Shown: piece after piece, positions 12,137-24,203 of the stretch
How the letters are laid out: the number at the start of each line of letters is the position of its first letter
Position numbering within the stretch: position 1 is the first letter of the stretch
Origin: Quillaja saponaria
Taxonomy: Eukaryota; Streptophyta; Magnoliopsida; Fabales; Quillajaceae
Reading direction: 5' to 3'
Length of the DNA: 64,000 nt
Assembly (NCBI GenBank): GCA_029379385.1
Contig: CM055605.1
Span: 5,305,001-5,369,000 of the forward strand
Position numbers and translations under genes: made by a program
Notes under the pieces: model-generated
The model's database searches: none
Told to the model about the DNA's origin: nothing
Seen by the model: only the letters and a program-made list of their open reading frames with translations

Positions 12137-13244
12137 TAATGATAGAACTGATCACCATTTCCTTAAAAATCCTCTGGTTAAAAACCAAATTCCCACCTTT
12201 TAAAAGGAGCATGAAGTTACAAGGTCACAGATAATCCTATTTCAAGCCTTCTCTTGAGAAGGGAAAACACAGAATATTGTGCATTGCAGTGCTACAAATT
12301 AGGGCCAAATGATGAATTCCTTACCAAACAAGTGCATCAACAAGACTTCCGAATTGTCCTGAGAAATTTGTTCTACAAATCAAGCTTGAAAGTTTATTTT
12401 TTTTAGTAACATTTCAAATAAATTTGTTGCCGGGCTTGCTTGTTTAGGCTTTTGAAAACCCTTTCTCATAGCACTTACAAATGAGTGTTTAAAATAAATC
12501 AGAGAACAATTACTTCAATGCCTTAGTCTCTTACAGAAGAGGAAAGCAGCAACCAGTTTCTATTACTCTTATCCCAATTTTGTTATTTCTATGAAGTCCT
12601 CTTCTTTGATTTCTCTCATACTCTACATGAAGCTCTTAAACCAAAGAGAAAAACTGGTGCAAACCCTTTGTTAGTAGGAGTAGCACACGTCTTGAAGAAG
12701 CAGAAAAGTTACTGCAAATCTTAGACAAAGTCACCCTTGTAAAGTTTTGAACAAAAATCAACACCAGCTTGAATTCTGCCTGTGTCATCAATTTATTATG
12801 AAAACGAATCTCCTTGTTCATTGCTGCAAATGTTAAAGCATCAGAAACTCACCTAAATCTTCGAATCAGAAAATTCAATATATTCTTAATTTTTAAGATC
12901 ATATCCTACTAAGCTATTTGTTGCCATGTGCTAATTCTAAACTAATCAATCTGATCTGGGTTTACTTATAATTGTTACTTCTTTGCAAATTTTTATGTCT
13001 TTCTATTTCATGTAGCACCATGGAAGTAATAGAATTCAGCAAGTAATTAAACAACAAATAATAGAAATAAAGAAAAGTAAACAAATCAGAGGGCAACAAT
13101 TCATCCAACTAAACATCATAAAAATTGACTAATCATTGATTTCTGAAGATACTAATATTCAAATGGTGAACTAAACAGATACAAAATTGCATTGCATAAA
13201 CCATAATATCAATCCCTAATGACCATGAAGATTAAAATTACTCA
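12137..13244. other. Intergenic, 3' side of the acidic-tail gene
   Basis: No coding frame of note. It probably includes the 3' UTR of the minus strand gene that stops at 13245. Confidence 0.4.
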
Positions 13245-13751
13245 CTAATCATCATCTTCGTCATCGTCAACGTTACCATTCTCATCCACAGAAACACAAT
13301 CTCCATCATCCTCTTCGTCCCCTTCGTCCCCTTCATCCTCATCATCCCAATCATCTCCATCATTCTCATCATCCTCACTTTCAATCTGATTCCGTGATGA
13401 CCCACGAAACTCAATCCGCTGACTTTCAATACTCCCAGCTAGTTGATCACAAACGACATAATTGACATTAAACCCATGATTCTCCAAAAGCTGTCGTACG
13501 TTAGTGACTGGAGGTACTTCTTCAGAGACGAGATTGGCTAGTGGTTTCTGGTTTACACCCAGAAAATCACGAAGAGCAGAAAAAGACTCATCTTTCTGTG
13601 GTGTCGTATTCAAACAAAATAGTTGCAGAGCATCGTTTATGGATTTGGTTTGGTCTATTGGGGCATTGAACTTTGGCCAAGTAAAAATACGGTTTCGTAG
13701 AGATTGAAGATGAGCTTTTGGGATGGTTTTCAATAACATTCGGGTTGCCAT
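13245..13751 (-). CDS. Uncharacterised protein with presequence-like N-terminus and acidic C-terminal tail
   Basis: This is a single-exon 168-aa frame starting at ATG 13751. The first 25 or so residues are basic and hydroxylated without acidic residues (MATRMLLKTIPKAHLQSLRN), which looks like a mitochondrial or plastid presequence. The middle is unrecognised: an amphipathic stretch with FSALRDFLGVNQ and an RQLLENHGF segment. Residues 124-168 are almost pure Asp/Glu/Gly/Asn, encoded by an impure TCATCN/TCNTCG repeat. The family was not recognised. A G-box sits about 135 bp upstream of the ATG. Confidence 0.65.
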   Translation of the reverse strand: MATRMLLKTIPKAHLQSLRNRIFTWPKFNAPIDQTKSINDALQLFCLNTTPQKDESFSALRDFLGVNQKPLANLVSEEVPPVTNVRQLLENHGFNVNYVVCDQLAGSIESQRIEFRGSSRNQIESEDDENDGDDWDDEDEGDEGDEEDDGDCVSVDENGNVDDDEDDD

Positions 13752-13882
13752 TTGGGGTGTATAACCAGAAATGGAAGCTCTCTATCTCTCTCTAGGTGGT
13801 TCTGAATCAGTCTCAGCGTTAGCTCTGATATATTGGGAGGCAGGGTTTAGGGTATTGGAAAACTGATAGGTGCAATAGCGGG

Positions 13883-13891
13883 ACACGTGTC
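13883..13891. promoter_or_regulatory. G-box / ABRE-like ACACGTGTC
   Basis: The palindromic core CACGTG is at 13884-13889, about 135 bp upstream of the ATG of the minus strand acidic-tail gene. Such cores bind bZIP and bHLH factors. Function here is inferred from position only. Confidence 0.5.
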
Positions 13892-16219
13892 GCTTTATTA
13901 GCAAGCAGCTGTATCCAGAGACTTCCCAACTTTTCTGTTATGGATTGGGTCCATGAAACAGGTTTTGATTTGGTCTAGTCATTTCCAGTGTTTGGGCCAA
14001 TTTGTCTGTTGAAGTATATTGACTCCTGCTCCATGGGGCAATAACTATTTATATGCTTCATTTTGTTAGGTATTGTTCTATTGTGTAGAAATTAGTTGAC
14101 AATAATTTCAATGTTATAAAATTAACAAATTATTATCTTTAAAAATATTTTACATCGCTATATTATATCATACACCTATAGAAAAATCACATATTTTAAC
14201 TTTTAAGTCATCTCATAGTAATGAAGGGGAATTATGTTTTTGTAATAAAACATCTCCCACATTATTGGTGTCAATACCTACAAGCAGCTCACTCAATGAT
14301 TATTCTGTTCAACATGATGAATCATAGTTTCATACTTCTTTCGAAGTTATTTAGTTAGTTATGGTTATACGTATCAGATAAGGAATACATGACAATATAT
14401 TCAGTTACGCAACTGAGACCAAAGTGAATCAAGACCCTGAAACCAAATAAGCAGCAGCCAAGGCCAGTAGTCTATTTCCAGAGACAAATTTACTATATTA
14501 GACCACAACATTGGGTGCAGTTTGATCATTCACAGTTGTAGACTTGTAGTAGTGATCAGCTATAAGGCAATCAGATTTGAAGAACAAAGAACTACGTATT
14601 GGATTACTGAAATTGGGGAAAGTATCAATCAACATTCAACAGCACTGAGATCATACTTAAAATTTCAGAAAGCAGTTGGGTGGTAGTAGCACAGACTTAT
14701 CCATAACCATTTCTAATGATTCAGGGTACACGAGACCAAACTGACAAACACTTGAAACAAAAGCTTAACAGCATCAGAACTAGTAAATATCATTATATCA
14801 CAAATGATATGGCAGTGTGTAGCAAAAATGAACCAACAGAGTAACTGCACAGTCCTTTTCACAGAGCTCCTTATAATTACAGAACATCCTATTATGAATA
14901 TCTAACCACCATTACCAAACAATAAGAATCTTGTACTCAAAAAATCTTCCTTTTTTATTGGTTACTTTATGGCTTGAGAAGTTCATATTAAAACCTATAA
15001 ATCATGTGGTAAACTTTTCAGTAATGCATTATCAGTTTGCCCTGTTCAGGTCTCAGCTATATATCTTACATAAGATGATCAATCTATTATTGATACTGCA
15101 ACGCAGTGAGGATAGAGTCAGTAACAGACGAGATTACATAATGACAAGCAATAAAAATGCAGAATAGGTTCTTGAGGCTAAGAGAATTCTCATATCTCAA
15201 TTTTCTTCCATAAGATGGCAGAAACTGCTATCAGACCTTCCATGGCTGGTCTAGAAAACCTAGCATCTTAGCCATGTGTTACATAAGTTTCCACTAAGTC
15301 TCATTCATATTTATTATCAAAGATTATATGCTAGTGGCACTGGCACATCTTTTCAGCTGAATTAAAACACAAGTATAGACTATAACTTTTAAGTGAAAAA
15401 AAAATTGGAATAAGACATAAAATTCACAAGACTTGATTTCTAAATAACTCCAACAAGCTTAATGGGACAGCTTGGACGTAAGCACTTTTCTTAGTTCCAT
15501 TTTTCCTGCATCCAGTTTACATCATTTACAGTTTTATTCACACAACTCATTATCTGGTGGTAGACCTCGTTGTTATTCCCAACTTAAAGTTCATTTAACA
15601 GTGTCAATAAGGAAGGGATGAGATAATCCGGGAGGCAGAAATTCAAAATCAGTAGAACTCAAATGTGTAACTGATAGTGACAATTAACAAATAAGAAGGG
15701 AAACAATCATGCACCTAAAAGGCCAAAAAAATAAAATAAATAAAAGACTTAACAACAACTATCACAAAGTTAATTGGGCAAGAGGAAATCATCCCATTGA
15801 TGCATTTTATACCTCTTGGTTGACAGAAACCAAAGCATAGCTGAATTTGAATCATACAAGTGCAAAAAATTTCAACTTTGTTTCAGCACCAACTTCAATC
15901 CAAAAACAATAAAAGAGAACTCAAAAAAATAAAAAAGACAGAAATACAGGAATGCAAATCAAATTTCTTTAGTTTTAAGAGACAGGTTAAGCATTACCTA
16001 CATGCTAAAATATCTTTTCCTCAGTATCATCAAACTCACTTTCATTGATAGCATGCATCTTCAACAATCACCCATTCCATCAGGCATCAATGCATTGCCA
16101 ATGCACCCATAGACACCATAATCATTCTGACGGTGTTTAAAGTTCAAACTCAAGCTGGGCATCAATATTTATCCAAACACAGCATGGGTTCAAATGAAAT
16201 TCTGTAAAAAGATATATAA
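13892..16219. other. Long intergenic region
   Basis: About 2.3 kb lie between the acidic-tail gene and infA. No ORF here has recognisable motifs, and no repeat structure was seen. It presumably contains the infA 3' UTR and the promoter of the acidic-tail gene. Confidence 0.4.
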
Positions 16220-16654
16220 TCAACCTTTGGGATTTCGAAGTCTATAAACTATACGGCCTTTGGTTGAATCATACCGACTAACTTCAACTTTGACTCTATC
16301 TCCAGCTAAAATACGAACAAAATTCTTCCGGATTTTCCCAGAAACATAACCCAAAATCAAATCTTCATTTTCAAGTCGAACTCGGAACATACCGTTGGAA
16401 AGTGACTCAGTGATTAAACCTTCGTGTACCCATTTTTGCTCACTGGATTTGTCTGTAATAGGAGATTTACTTTGAATATATGGGCTTGTGGGTGACTTGG
16501 AATCAAGTAGAGGAGGTCTAAGGAAAGAAAGGCCTTGAAAATGGCGGTTGGAAGTTCGTTGAAGTGAAAGAGGAAAAATGGGTCCTTTTTTAGCAGGAAG
16601 ATGATGGGAATGGAGATATGGGCTTCGGAATCGGAGTGAAGTGGAGCTCAACAT
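16220..16654 (-). CDS. infA: Translation initiation factor IF-1, chloroplastic (nuclear-encoded)
   Basis: The first ATG in frame is at 16654, giving 144 aa. Residues 1-70 or so are rich in Ser, Pro and Arg with few acidic residues, as expected for a plastid transit peptide. The rest is an S1-type OB fold typical of IF-1: [19 protein letters not shown], then [33 protein letters not shown] and a closing YRLRN. IF-1 assists start-codon selection on 30S plastid ribosomes. In many angiosperms the plastid infA copy is lost and a nuclear copy like this one replaces it. The gene appears intronless. The few residues after YRLRN (PKG) are slightly unusual but acceptable. Confidence 0.93.
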   Translation of the reverse strand: MLSSTSLRFRSPYLHSHHLPAKKGPIFPLSLQRTSNRHFQGLSFLRPPLLDSKSPTSPYIQSKSPITDKSSEQKWVHEGLITESLSNGMFRVRLENEDLILGYVSGKIRKNFVRILAGDRVKVEVSRYDSTKGRIVYRLRNPKG

Positions 16655-17687
16655 TCTTCTGTGTGTGTATGGTGAATAGTATTTTGGGGTTGATAGCCAA
16701 TTGGGATTTTTCAAAGAGGGTTATCTCTGTTCGGTGGACGCAAGTGGTTGGATGCCAGATTAGAGTGAGAAAGTGATGGGCTATTGGCAGTTTGGCACAG
16801 CCTTGGATAAAAAGTAATACACAATAATTCTAAACTACAACTGTCAAATAAAAAACCACAACATCCTTAAAGATTAGAACTTTTTTCTGTTCATCAGGAG
16901 GATTACAAGCTTGTTTGACTTAGATTTCTCATTAACACCAAAGAAAAATAAAATCTGAGTTAAGGTTAGTTATTTTATTCAAATTTCAGACTACAACAAC
17001 AGAAAGTTACAATGACATGACAACCAGCTATGTTGCAGAAGTGCTACATTTCTCCAGTGATCACTGGCCACTTGCCAATAGTGGCTTCTCAGCTTCTTTC
17101 AACCTCTGAACCTCCAGACCAAATTCCTGCTGGAAATAAATTACCACAGCAAACAGCAGGCTGCAAAACTGAATAATGGCACTCCAAGCAAAGCAGTACA
17201 TTAGTTCATCATGAAATGCATTTTGGTATGACCAATTAAACAGGAGAAAATAGTCTGCTGCTGAGCAAAGGTAATATGAATGTTAGAGTCACACCGGTTA
17301 AAACTTATCAATTGGCTTTAGGAAATATGAGTCATCTATTTATATATTTTATGGATACTTATTATGCTAGCAATGTGAGAGATACCACATTGACAATGAA
17401 AACAGAGGAAGCGCACGAAAACGTTTCCAATGTAAGACAAAGGGGTTAGAGCTTTTTCTGCGGAGTCTAAGAAAATGTTTAGTAGTTGTGGAAAAAGGAA
17501 ACTACAAGTGACCAAATATATGTAGTATCTTGAAACTTTCCATAGAGTGCTGGTGGTAATGACCATTTGAGGGATTGGTAAGCATTCTAATGCTCAATTA
17601 CTGATTCAAAACAAAGTTCAGAAGGAAAGTGAGAAACCCCCCCTGCTATGTACAATGATAAAGAAACATACAGCACCTTCTTCTCGC
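16655..17687. other. Intergenic between infA and the DUF2921 relic
   Basis: No coding frame is supported. The minus strand just below 17688 may be former 3' sequence of the DUF2921 gene. Confidence 0.4.
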
Positions 17688-18589
17688 TTACCCAAAGGGA
17701 CACTCGGTTTTTGTCAACAACCGTGCAGACCTTGTCAGCTGATGAAATAACAGCAAGAGAGCCACCATCACCACAGCCTGTATAATCGCCCCATTTAATT
17801 CACACCATCCTGGATTCTTCAGAAAGAATACTGGCTCATGAATGATATTCAAAAGCGAAGATTGAGGATTAAAAACCAAAGGGATGATGTAACCCAAAAT
17901 GTGGATCACAAGCATGAGAACTGATACTAAAGGGAGCACATTAGGGTCTTTTTTCACATGGTAGAGCTACAACCCCACAAAAAACATGCTAGTGTTTCAG
18001 TAATCAAATCTATGATCAATTTCAAGTCCATCCACCTATTTGCTTCTGCAACAAGGTAGGAATTACATTCTGCAGAAGACAAGGCCAGAGGTTCAAAGAA
18101 AAGAGGGTAGGATTTCTCTCTTGTGCTTTCAATGGTGCTCTGGATGGTAGGTACTCCCTCTTGCACTGTCCTAATGGAAGAAATTGGACATTGATGGGAA
18201 TTTCAGAGTCCATAGAATCGTTTGCGAATGTCGGACTACCTGAATCATAAGACATACACCCCACCATACATAAGCTTCCTGTTTTAGCTTCATATACTCC
18301 TTCAGCTATAATATGGGCTGATGTAGTCAAGCTTGAATCCATGCTAAATAGAGAATTCCAACCACCTAAGTTTTCATTAGGTAGAATTAGTATATTGATT
18401 TTAGTAGCTGACACTAAGTAAGCAACTAGGAATAGCATATACTTCCCCTACAAAATCTATTGAACTTGAGCTTTGAATTGGCAAAAACACAACAGATGAA
18501 GTCCATTCAGCAAGCTGGTTCCCCAAAAACAGAGGAGCAAAAGAAACATTCTTAATTAGTGCTACAAATATGTTTTGAGAAGTATTCAT
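17688..18589 (-). pseudogene. DUF2921-family membrane protein relic (C-terminal part, frameshifted)
   Basis: Four consecutive minus strand pieces in changing frames read like one DUF2921 protein. 18589-18404 is an LFLGNQL-type strand region. 18438 to about 18180 contains AEGVYEAKTGSLCMVGC. 18166 to about 17957 contains IESTREKSYPLFFEPLALSS. 17957-17688 is the hydrophobic C-terminal membrane part (PNVLPLVSVLMLVIHILGY). The frame changes at least three times, there is a stop before the membrane part, and no N-terminal half was found. DUF2921 proteins are plant multi-pass membrane proteins of unknown function. This copy cannot make one. Its 5' edge coincides with the edge of the serpin tandem duplication (see repeats at 18546 and 22438). 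Confidence 0.8.
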
Positions 18590-18683
18590 GGAGATGCATT
18601 TTGTTTTTTGGTAAAGTCGATTTTTATTGTAAAACTAAGAAGAGATCATAAACACAAACGAGATAAACTTATTCCCTGAAGTA
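18546..18683 (+). repeat. Duplicated block A1 (upstream edge of serpin unit 1)
   Basis: This block is repeated at 22438-22580 in direct orientation, with scattered substitutions and small indels. Shared words include CATGGAGATGCATTTT and CATAAACACAAACGA. It overlaps the 5' end of the DUF2921 relic. Confidence 0.85.
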
Positions 18684-18979
18684 AAAATTATTTTGGTCGT
18701 GAAATAAAACTGATTCTGCTCTGAGTAGTCGTGCACATGCATTAAAAATTTGAGCAAATTACAAGGATAGAAAAGCTAACGGGTTACAAAATAATTTGGG
18801 TAAATACAAAAAATTTATATTTGTATATCCAAAATATCATAATGTCTTACTTTTACTATTTTTTTTTCCTTTTCAAATGAGTCTTAATAATTTTTTTTTT
18901 TTATTTGATCATTTATTTTTTTAATAGCAACCTCAATTTTTTTTATTATTAATAAAATAAAAAGGAAATAATATATATA

Positions 18980-19010
<31 letters not shown>

Positions 19011-19460
19011 AATAAGTTACATTAAATTTAAAATCTATTTATTTGAAGAAAAATACTAAAATTAAAATTTATTTGTTTATAAAGTTATGACATGGGTAGT
19101 TCTTATAATATCACTAATAAATTTATTATTATTATTTTATTTTATTTTTGGTTAAATATCCTTTTTATTAGAGATAATGTAGTAGAAATTTTTTTAAAAA
19201 CAATTTGAGGTTGTTATTAAGAAAATAAAAGATGGTATATAAAGAATAAGTATTATAACTTATTTGAAAATTGAAAATAAAAATAAAACTTTGGTACTTT
19301 GGAACATAAATATGACTTTTTAATATTTTATCCTAATTATATTATAACACAATTAACTTTCATATACATCTAAGGGAGACGAGTATTGATTTTCCTAAAC
19401 TTTGGACCTTAGTATTATTTCACCAAATCTCAAAGAAGGGGAAAATAATTTAAAATAAAA

Positions 19461-19604
19461 ATTTTAAATTACAGTTTTTTTGACTAAACATATTATTTAT
19501 AAATGTACTTTATAGAACAACATTGATGTTGGCAAAGTACCAAATACAACTGATGAAAAGTAGTATAATTTCCAAACCTGGGCATGAAATTTAACATTAC
19601 TCGA
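19461..19604 (+). repeat. Duplicated block B1 upstream of serpin gene 1
   Basis: This block matches 22731-22880 in direct orientation, including ATTTATAAATGTACTT and GATGTTGGCAAAGTAC. Blocks A and B keep the same order in both places, but the spacer between them is much longer here (777 bp against 150 bp). Confidence 0.85.
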
Positions 19605-19798
19605 TTAGGATTTTGTATTTTCATGTAACTTGGAATTTTTTTTTTTTAGGAACTTTATGTAATTATTAGATTCTTTTTTACTGTTAACAATATTTCTATT
19701 TAATTTAGGATTAATTTGGAAATTACTTTTTTTATAAGGCTCATATGTTATTTAGGAATTACACCACCTATTGGATTTAGGGTTTCTTTAAGCCTCCC

Positions 19799-19806
19799 TA
19801 TAAATA
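19799..19806 (+). promoter_or_regulatory. TATA box of serpin gene 1
   Basis: TATAAATA lies 76 bp upstream of the start codon at 19882, in a C-rich context typical of plant core promoters. Confidence 0.65.
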
Positions 19807-19881
19807 CAAAAACCTCCATATATAAGTTTCTATGATCTCTATCTCAACAAAATTTCAGAGTTTGCTGCTTTTTACAACACC

Positions 19882-22177
19882 ATGGCCATGACTATGTTTA
19901 ACCATCTGTTTGAAAAGAATAAAGGCAACAACTTCATATTCTCGCCACTGTCCATTGACACCATCCTAAATATGCTTGCCTCAGCTTCAAAGGAAGAAGC
20001 TTTGCAGAATTTTCTTTCTCTTTTGGGATATGAAAGCACTGCCGATCTCAATGCAAAATCTTCTGAACTAATGACTGCTGTGTTTGGAAAAATAAAAAGT
20101 TCAACTCCCATGGATGAAGAAGGGAATGTTCTTTCTTTTGTTAATGGAGCTTGGGTTGACCAACAATTCAAATTGGTGCCGTCTTTTCAAGAAACCATAG
20201 CTTCCATATACAAAGTTCATGCTACAGAAGTTGAATTTTATAACAAGGTGAGAGCTTAATTTTCCTTTTATATTTGTTTTGATTTTTGATTTTTATTTTT
20301 GGATATTAGGTTTTTGTAAATTTGTTCTTTTCTTCTTGAAAAAAAAAAGTTTAAATAATTTGATGAAAATAGTTGATGATCAATGAAGAGATAATGATTA
20401 TGATATTGTTAATTGTCATTAAAGATTTGTGATTTAATTGTGTTACTAGCTTAGATTTTTTTAGTTTTACTACTTATATACTTTTATAAAAGAATATTAT
20501 AGTTAACTTCACATGAACTTTCTTATACACCACTTTCACCATTTATTTGAAATTTTGAACACCAAGAATTCAGAATATAAAATTAAAATAGTTTTTCTTT
20601 ATAGGTCCCGTTGGTTATTTGGTTTCAGAAAAACTTTCTTTGTTCATTCTTGTAGGCATTTTTTGCCTTTATAATTCTCCTTCAACAATGCAGAAGGAAA
20701 AATACACAAAACATTATGATCAAAATTGTCAATTTTTCTCATTCTATCTAAATGTTATGTTAGACAACAAAATTCATAAGAAAATATCTTTGGAAATAAA
20801 AAATGTGAACCTGTAATTCAACCGAGAAAAAAATATATATAATTTGCATATATATATTTTTTGCTTTTATATTTGTTGTATTTCAAGAACAAAACCAAAA
20901 TCGTAAACTTATAAGTTAAAAATTTAAAAATGATTGAGTAAACATTCTAATCACACAAATAAAAAGAGTAAGAAAACTTACCAAACGGAGAAGAAATGGG
21001 TGCCATTGAGATGAGGTGATCTCGTAGACAATTCCTATAGATGACCTAAGTGCTTAGTTTAATTATTTCGAAATTAATCTAGATAGATATTTTGCTCTAT
21101 TTGAAAAATTATAAAAGTGATGTTGGTTTCAAAAATATTTTACAAAGTTTTCTACATTGCATGCACTATTATTATGAATTGAATTTGACAATGTAAAACC
21201 TCTATCTTGAAAGCTATGAACTTCTCATTCTCTTTATTCTCCAAGATAAATAGGATAGTATTTTATTCTCATTGAAAGCTTTGTATTCCAATATTTATAC
21301 ATAAACGCTCAAGCTATGTGATTAATTAATAGCTTTGCTCTTATATATTGTAAACTTTGTGAAGCCTAAGGAGACAGTAGATGAAGTTAATTCATGGGCA
21401 GAGAAATATACTAAAGGAAAAATCAAGAACATTCTTTCAAATAAAGTTGTTGAGGATCCACCTGCACTCGTCCTCGCGAATGCTCTCTACTTCAATGGAG
21501 ATTGGAAAGTACCATTTGAAAAATCAGATACCAAAGATGCTGAATTTTACCTTCTTAATGGAGAAAGTGTTGAAGCTCCATTCTTGTACCAGGAATACCA
21601 GTGTCAATATTCTTATGCTTCATATGATGACTTCAAGATTCTCAGGATGCCCTATAAGAAAGACAATGAGGGTACAAAATTCTTCATGTATATCTTGATT
21701 CCACGTGAGAAAAACGGGTTGCTAACTTTGATGAAACAAGTCGATTCAAACCCGGGATTTTTTAATCAAAATTTCGTTAGGCTTAAGAAAAAGACGATTG
21801 ATGTAGTAAAGATACCCAAGTTCAAGATCCTTAACGAGTTGGTACTTGCAGAGATACTAATGGAACGTGGATTGGAATTGAATTTTCAAAACACAGAGAT
21901 GATCATTCCGAAAATTGATAGTGACCCGTATTTGCTCATGAATCGTCGTCTAGAAATAATCCACAAAGCTTACATTGATGTTAATGAACGTGGAACTGAA
22001 GCTGCAGCTGTCACAGTAGAATATGATGATATGGGGTTTGGCCTGGGAGTCGAGATTCCACCACCTTTGAAATTCATAGCTGATCATCCTTTCTTGTTCA
22101 TGATTAGGGAAGACATATCCGGAATACCATTTTTCATTGGAGCTGTGCTTAATCCATTAGCTGAGCCCTCCGGCTAG
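19882..22177 (+). CDS. Serpin (serine/cysteine protease inhibitor family), intact copy
   Basis: Two exons: 19882-20247 and 21371-22177, with a 1123-bp GT-AG phase-0 intron at the position usual for plant serpins (after FYNK, before ETVDEVNSWAEK). The protein is 390 aa. Visible landmarks are NNFIFSPLSIDTILNMLASAS, SFVNGAWVD, ANALYFNGDW, the hinge GTEAAAVT and the closing FIADHPFLFMIRE then [12 protein letters not shown]. The small-residue hinge at P14-P8 fits an inhibitory serpin. The reactive-centre loop (TVEYDDMGFGLGVEIPPPLK) is unlike the usual Leu-Arg loop of plant serpins; counting from P17 places Gly near P1, though this is approximate. Only about 13 residues precede the NNFIFSP strand, so helix A is short compared with typical plant serpins. 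Target protease unknown. Confidence 0.9.
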
Positions 22178-22437
22178 TACTTTGGTTGTTTTGTTTGTTT
22201 GTTTTGTTCCCCATACATCTGAAAAACTGATAGATTCTTACGGATATCGAATCCATGACTTGGAATTGAGAAGAGAAAGTCTTAGACTCTAGTATCATGT
22301 TGCTAGAGCTATGCTCGCTGATTTAGTTATAAACTATTACTTTGTGTTAGTTTGTTCTTAACCTTAATTTTTTTGTTATCTAATTAATTTAATGGATTGA
22401 CTGCTTCATTTTATTTATTTAGGTTATATTTATAGTT

Positions 22438-22580
22438 AACATTCTTCATTAGTGCTACGAATATGTTTTGAAAAGTATTCATGGAGATGCATTTTTTCTT
22501 TCTTGGTAAAGTGGATTTTTTGTTGTTGTTGTTAAACTGAGAAGAGTTCCATAAACACAAACGACGGAAATTAATTCCTT
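22438..22580 (+). repeat. Duplicated block A2
   Basis: Direct copy of 18546-18683, downstream of serpin gene 1. It marks the start of the second tandem unit. Confidence 0.85.
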
Positions 22581-22730
22581 TTAAATCTGAAAAAAAAAAA
22601 GGTTATAAATACAAATTTTGAAACATAATTATAGATGATTAGGTTAGCATTTTGAGTAATGTATATATATATATATAATGGCTTGATTTTGAGTGGTGGT
22701 GCAATTATTTTGGAACACCTAAAAATGAAT

Positions 22731-22880
22731 AATTTTTTAAATTGTAGCTTTGTTTACTAAACATTTTATTTATAAATGTACTTCATAGAACAAAATTGAT
22801 GTTGGCAAAGTACAAATGCAACTGATAAAAAGTTGTATAATTTCCAAATCTGGGCATGAAATTTAACAAACACTACTCGA
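22731..22880 (+). repeat. Duplicated block B2
   Basis: Direct copy of 19461-19604, lying upstream of the broken serpin copy 2 just as B1 lies upstream of gene 1. Confidence 0.85.
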
Positions 22881-23754
22881 ACTTAAAATCATGACTCCTA
22901 AAAGGAAAAAGGAGCTAAATGATGAAACAGTTGAAAACTCAGATACTGAGGATGACAATATTGTTGTTATAATAGGTTACTATTAATTTGTTTTGTGTTA
23001 TTAATTAATTATTTATACAATGTAGTACAAAATGGTCTTTATTTTTCACTTATGTACCCAAAAAAAAAAAAAAGTCTCTTACTTGTCCCACATCGGAAGG
23101 ATTAAAGCAAGTAGTCGTCCTGAGATTATTATTTATATAAGTACTTTGTCATCATGTTGATGATATTATTTTACAGGCTATAAAGTGGAGAGGTCTTTCA
23201 CTATCAACATTCTAGCTAGTTTTAGTTATACGACATGGATTTCAGCATGAAGATAATCAAGGAATGCCTTCTTGATGAAGAGAAAGGAGGCCTTTTCTAA
23301 AAACTTCATATGCTCACCCTTGTCCATTGGACAATGCCTACCATTTTGAATATGATTGCCTCAGCATCCAACGGACATTTGTCAGAGCATTTGCTTTCAC
23401 TTTCTGGATGTGAAAGCTTAGTTTATCTTATTGCAAAAGCTTCTATGCTAATCATGATGGCCACGTCTGAATCACAACAAAGAAAAACTTCATCATATTA
23501 AGTGATCCTTAATATATTTTCATACAAATCCTATCTTAATTCTTCTACAGTGAGTTACATTTATTATTATTTTCAAAATTTTATCGCGTAAAGTGATCAT
23601 AATCTATCTTCATACAAATCATATCTTGATTCTTTTAAGGTGAGTTACATTTATTTAAAAAAAAAAAAAAATTATTTTGTATAAATGTAATGTTAATTTA
23701 TAATTTCACAAGTTTGATTTTTTATTTTATTATTTCTTAGAAATTATATCCAAA

Positions 23755-23873
23755 TAAGTTTGGCGTGGATGACAAAAATTCGACAAATGATGAGATAAGG
23801 CTTAGCCCTTTTTCTTTTAATTGGGTACCTACTTGCCCATCATACAATCCAAATAAGGTACTATACACTCCTT
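23755..23873 (+). repeat. Tandem copy R1 inside serpin copy 2
   Basis: This block is repeated at 24097-24203 (shared TTTGGCGTGGATGACAAAAA and TTTTCTTTTAATTGGGT). Its reading frame resembles a decayed version of the [10 protein letters not shown] / SFINGVWID exon of copy 4. Confidence 0.75.
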
Positions 23874-24096
23874 TCTTTAGCAAAAAGTTACTTATTTTTT
23901 TTAAAAATTCAAATGTTAGACATTTTATTGATTCTTAGAAACCATATCCAAATAATTCCAGTGTGGATGGAAAAAATTTGACTGATGACAAAGGACATGA
24001 TATTTCTCAGATTGACGTTTGGATAAATCAAAATCATAAATTGGAGACTGCGTTCCCATCATAAAATTCATATATTGATCATTCTCTCAATTCAAG

Positions 24097-24203
24097 TAAG
24101 TTTGGCGTGGATGACAAAAATTCAACAAATGATGAGAAAAGGTTTAGCCCCTTTTCTTTTAATTGGGTGCCTACTTGGTCATCCTAAGGTACCATACACT
24201 CCT
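24097..24203 (+). repeat. Tandem copy R2 inside serpin copy 2
   Basis: Direct repeat of 23755-23873, ending where the least decayed copy of the same exon begins (about 24200). Confidence 0.75.

Noticed and set aside
20619..20816. 65-codon frame in the serpin 1 intron
   Set aside because: AT-rich composition and no similarity to serpin or other families.
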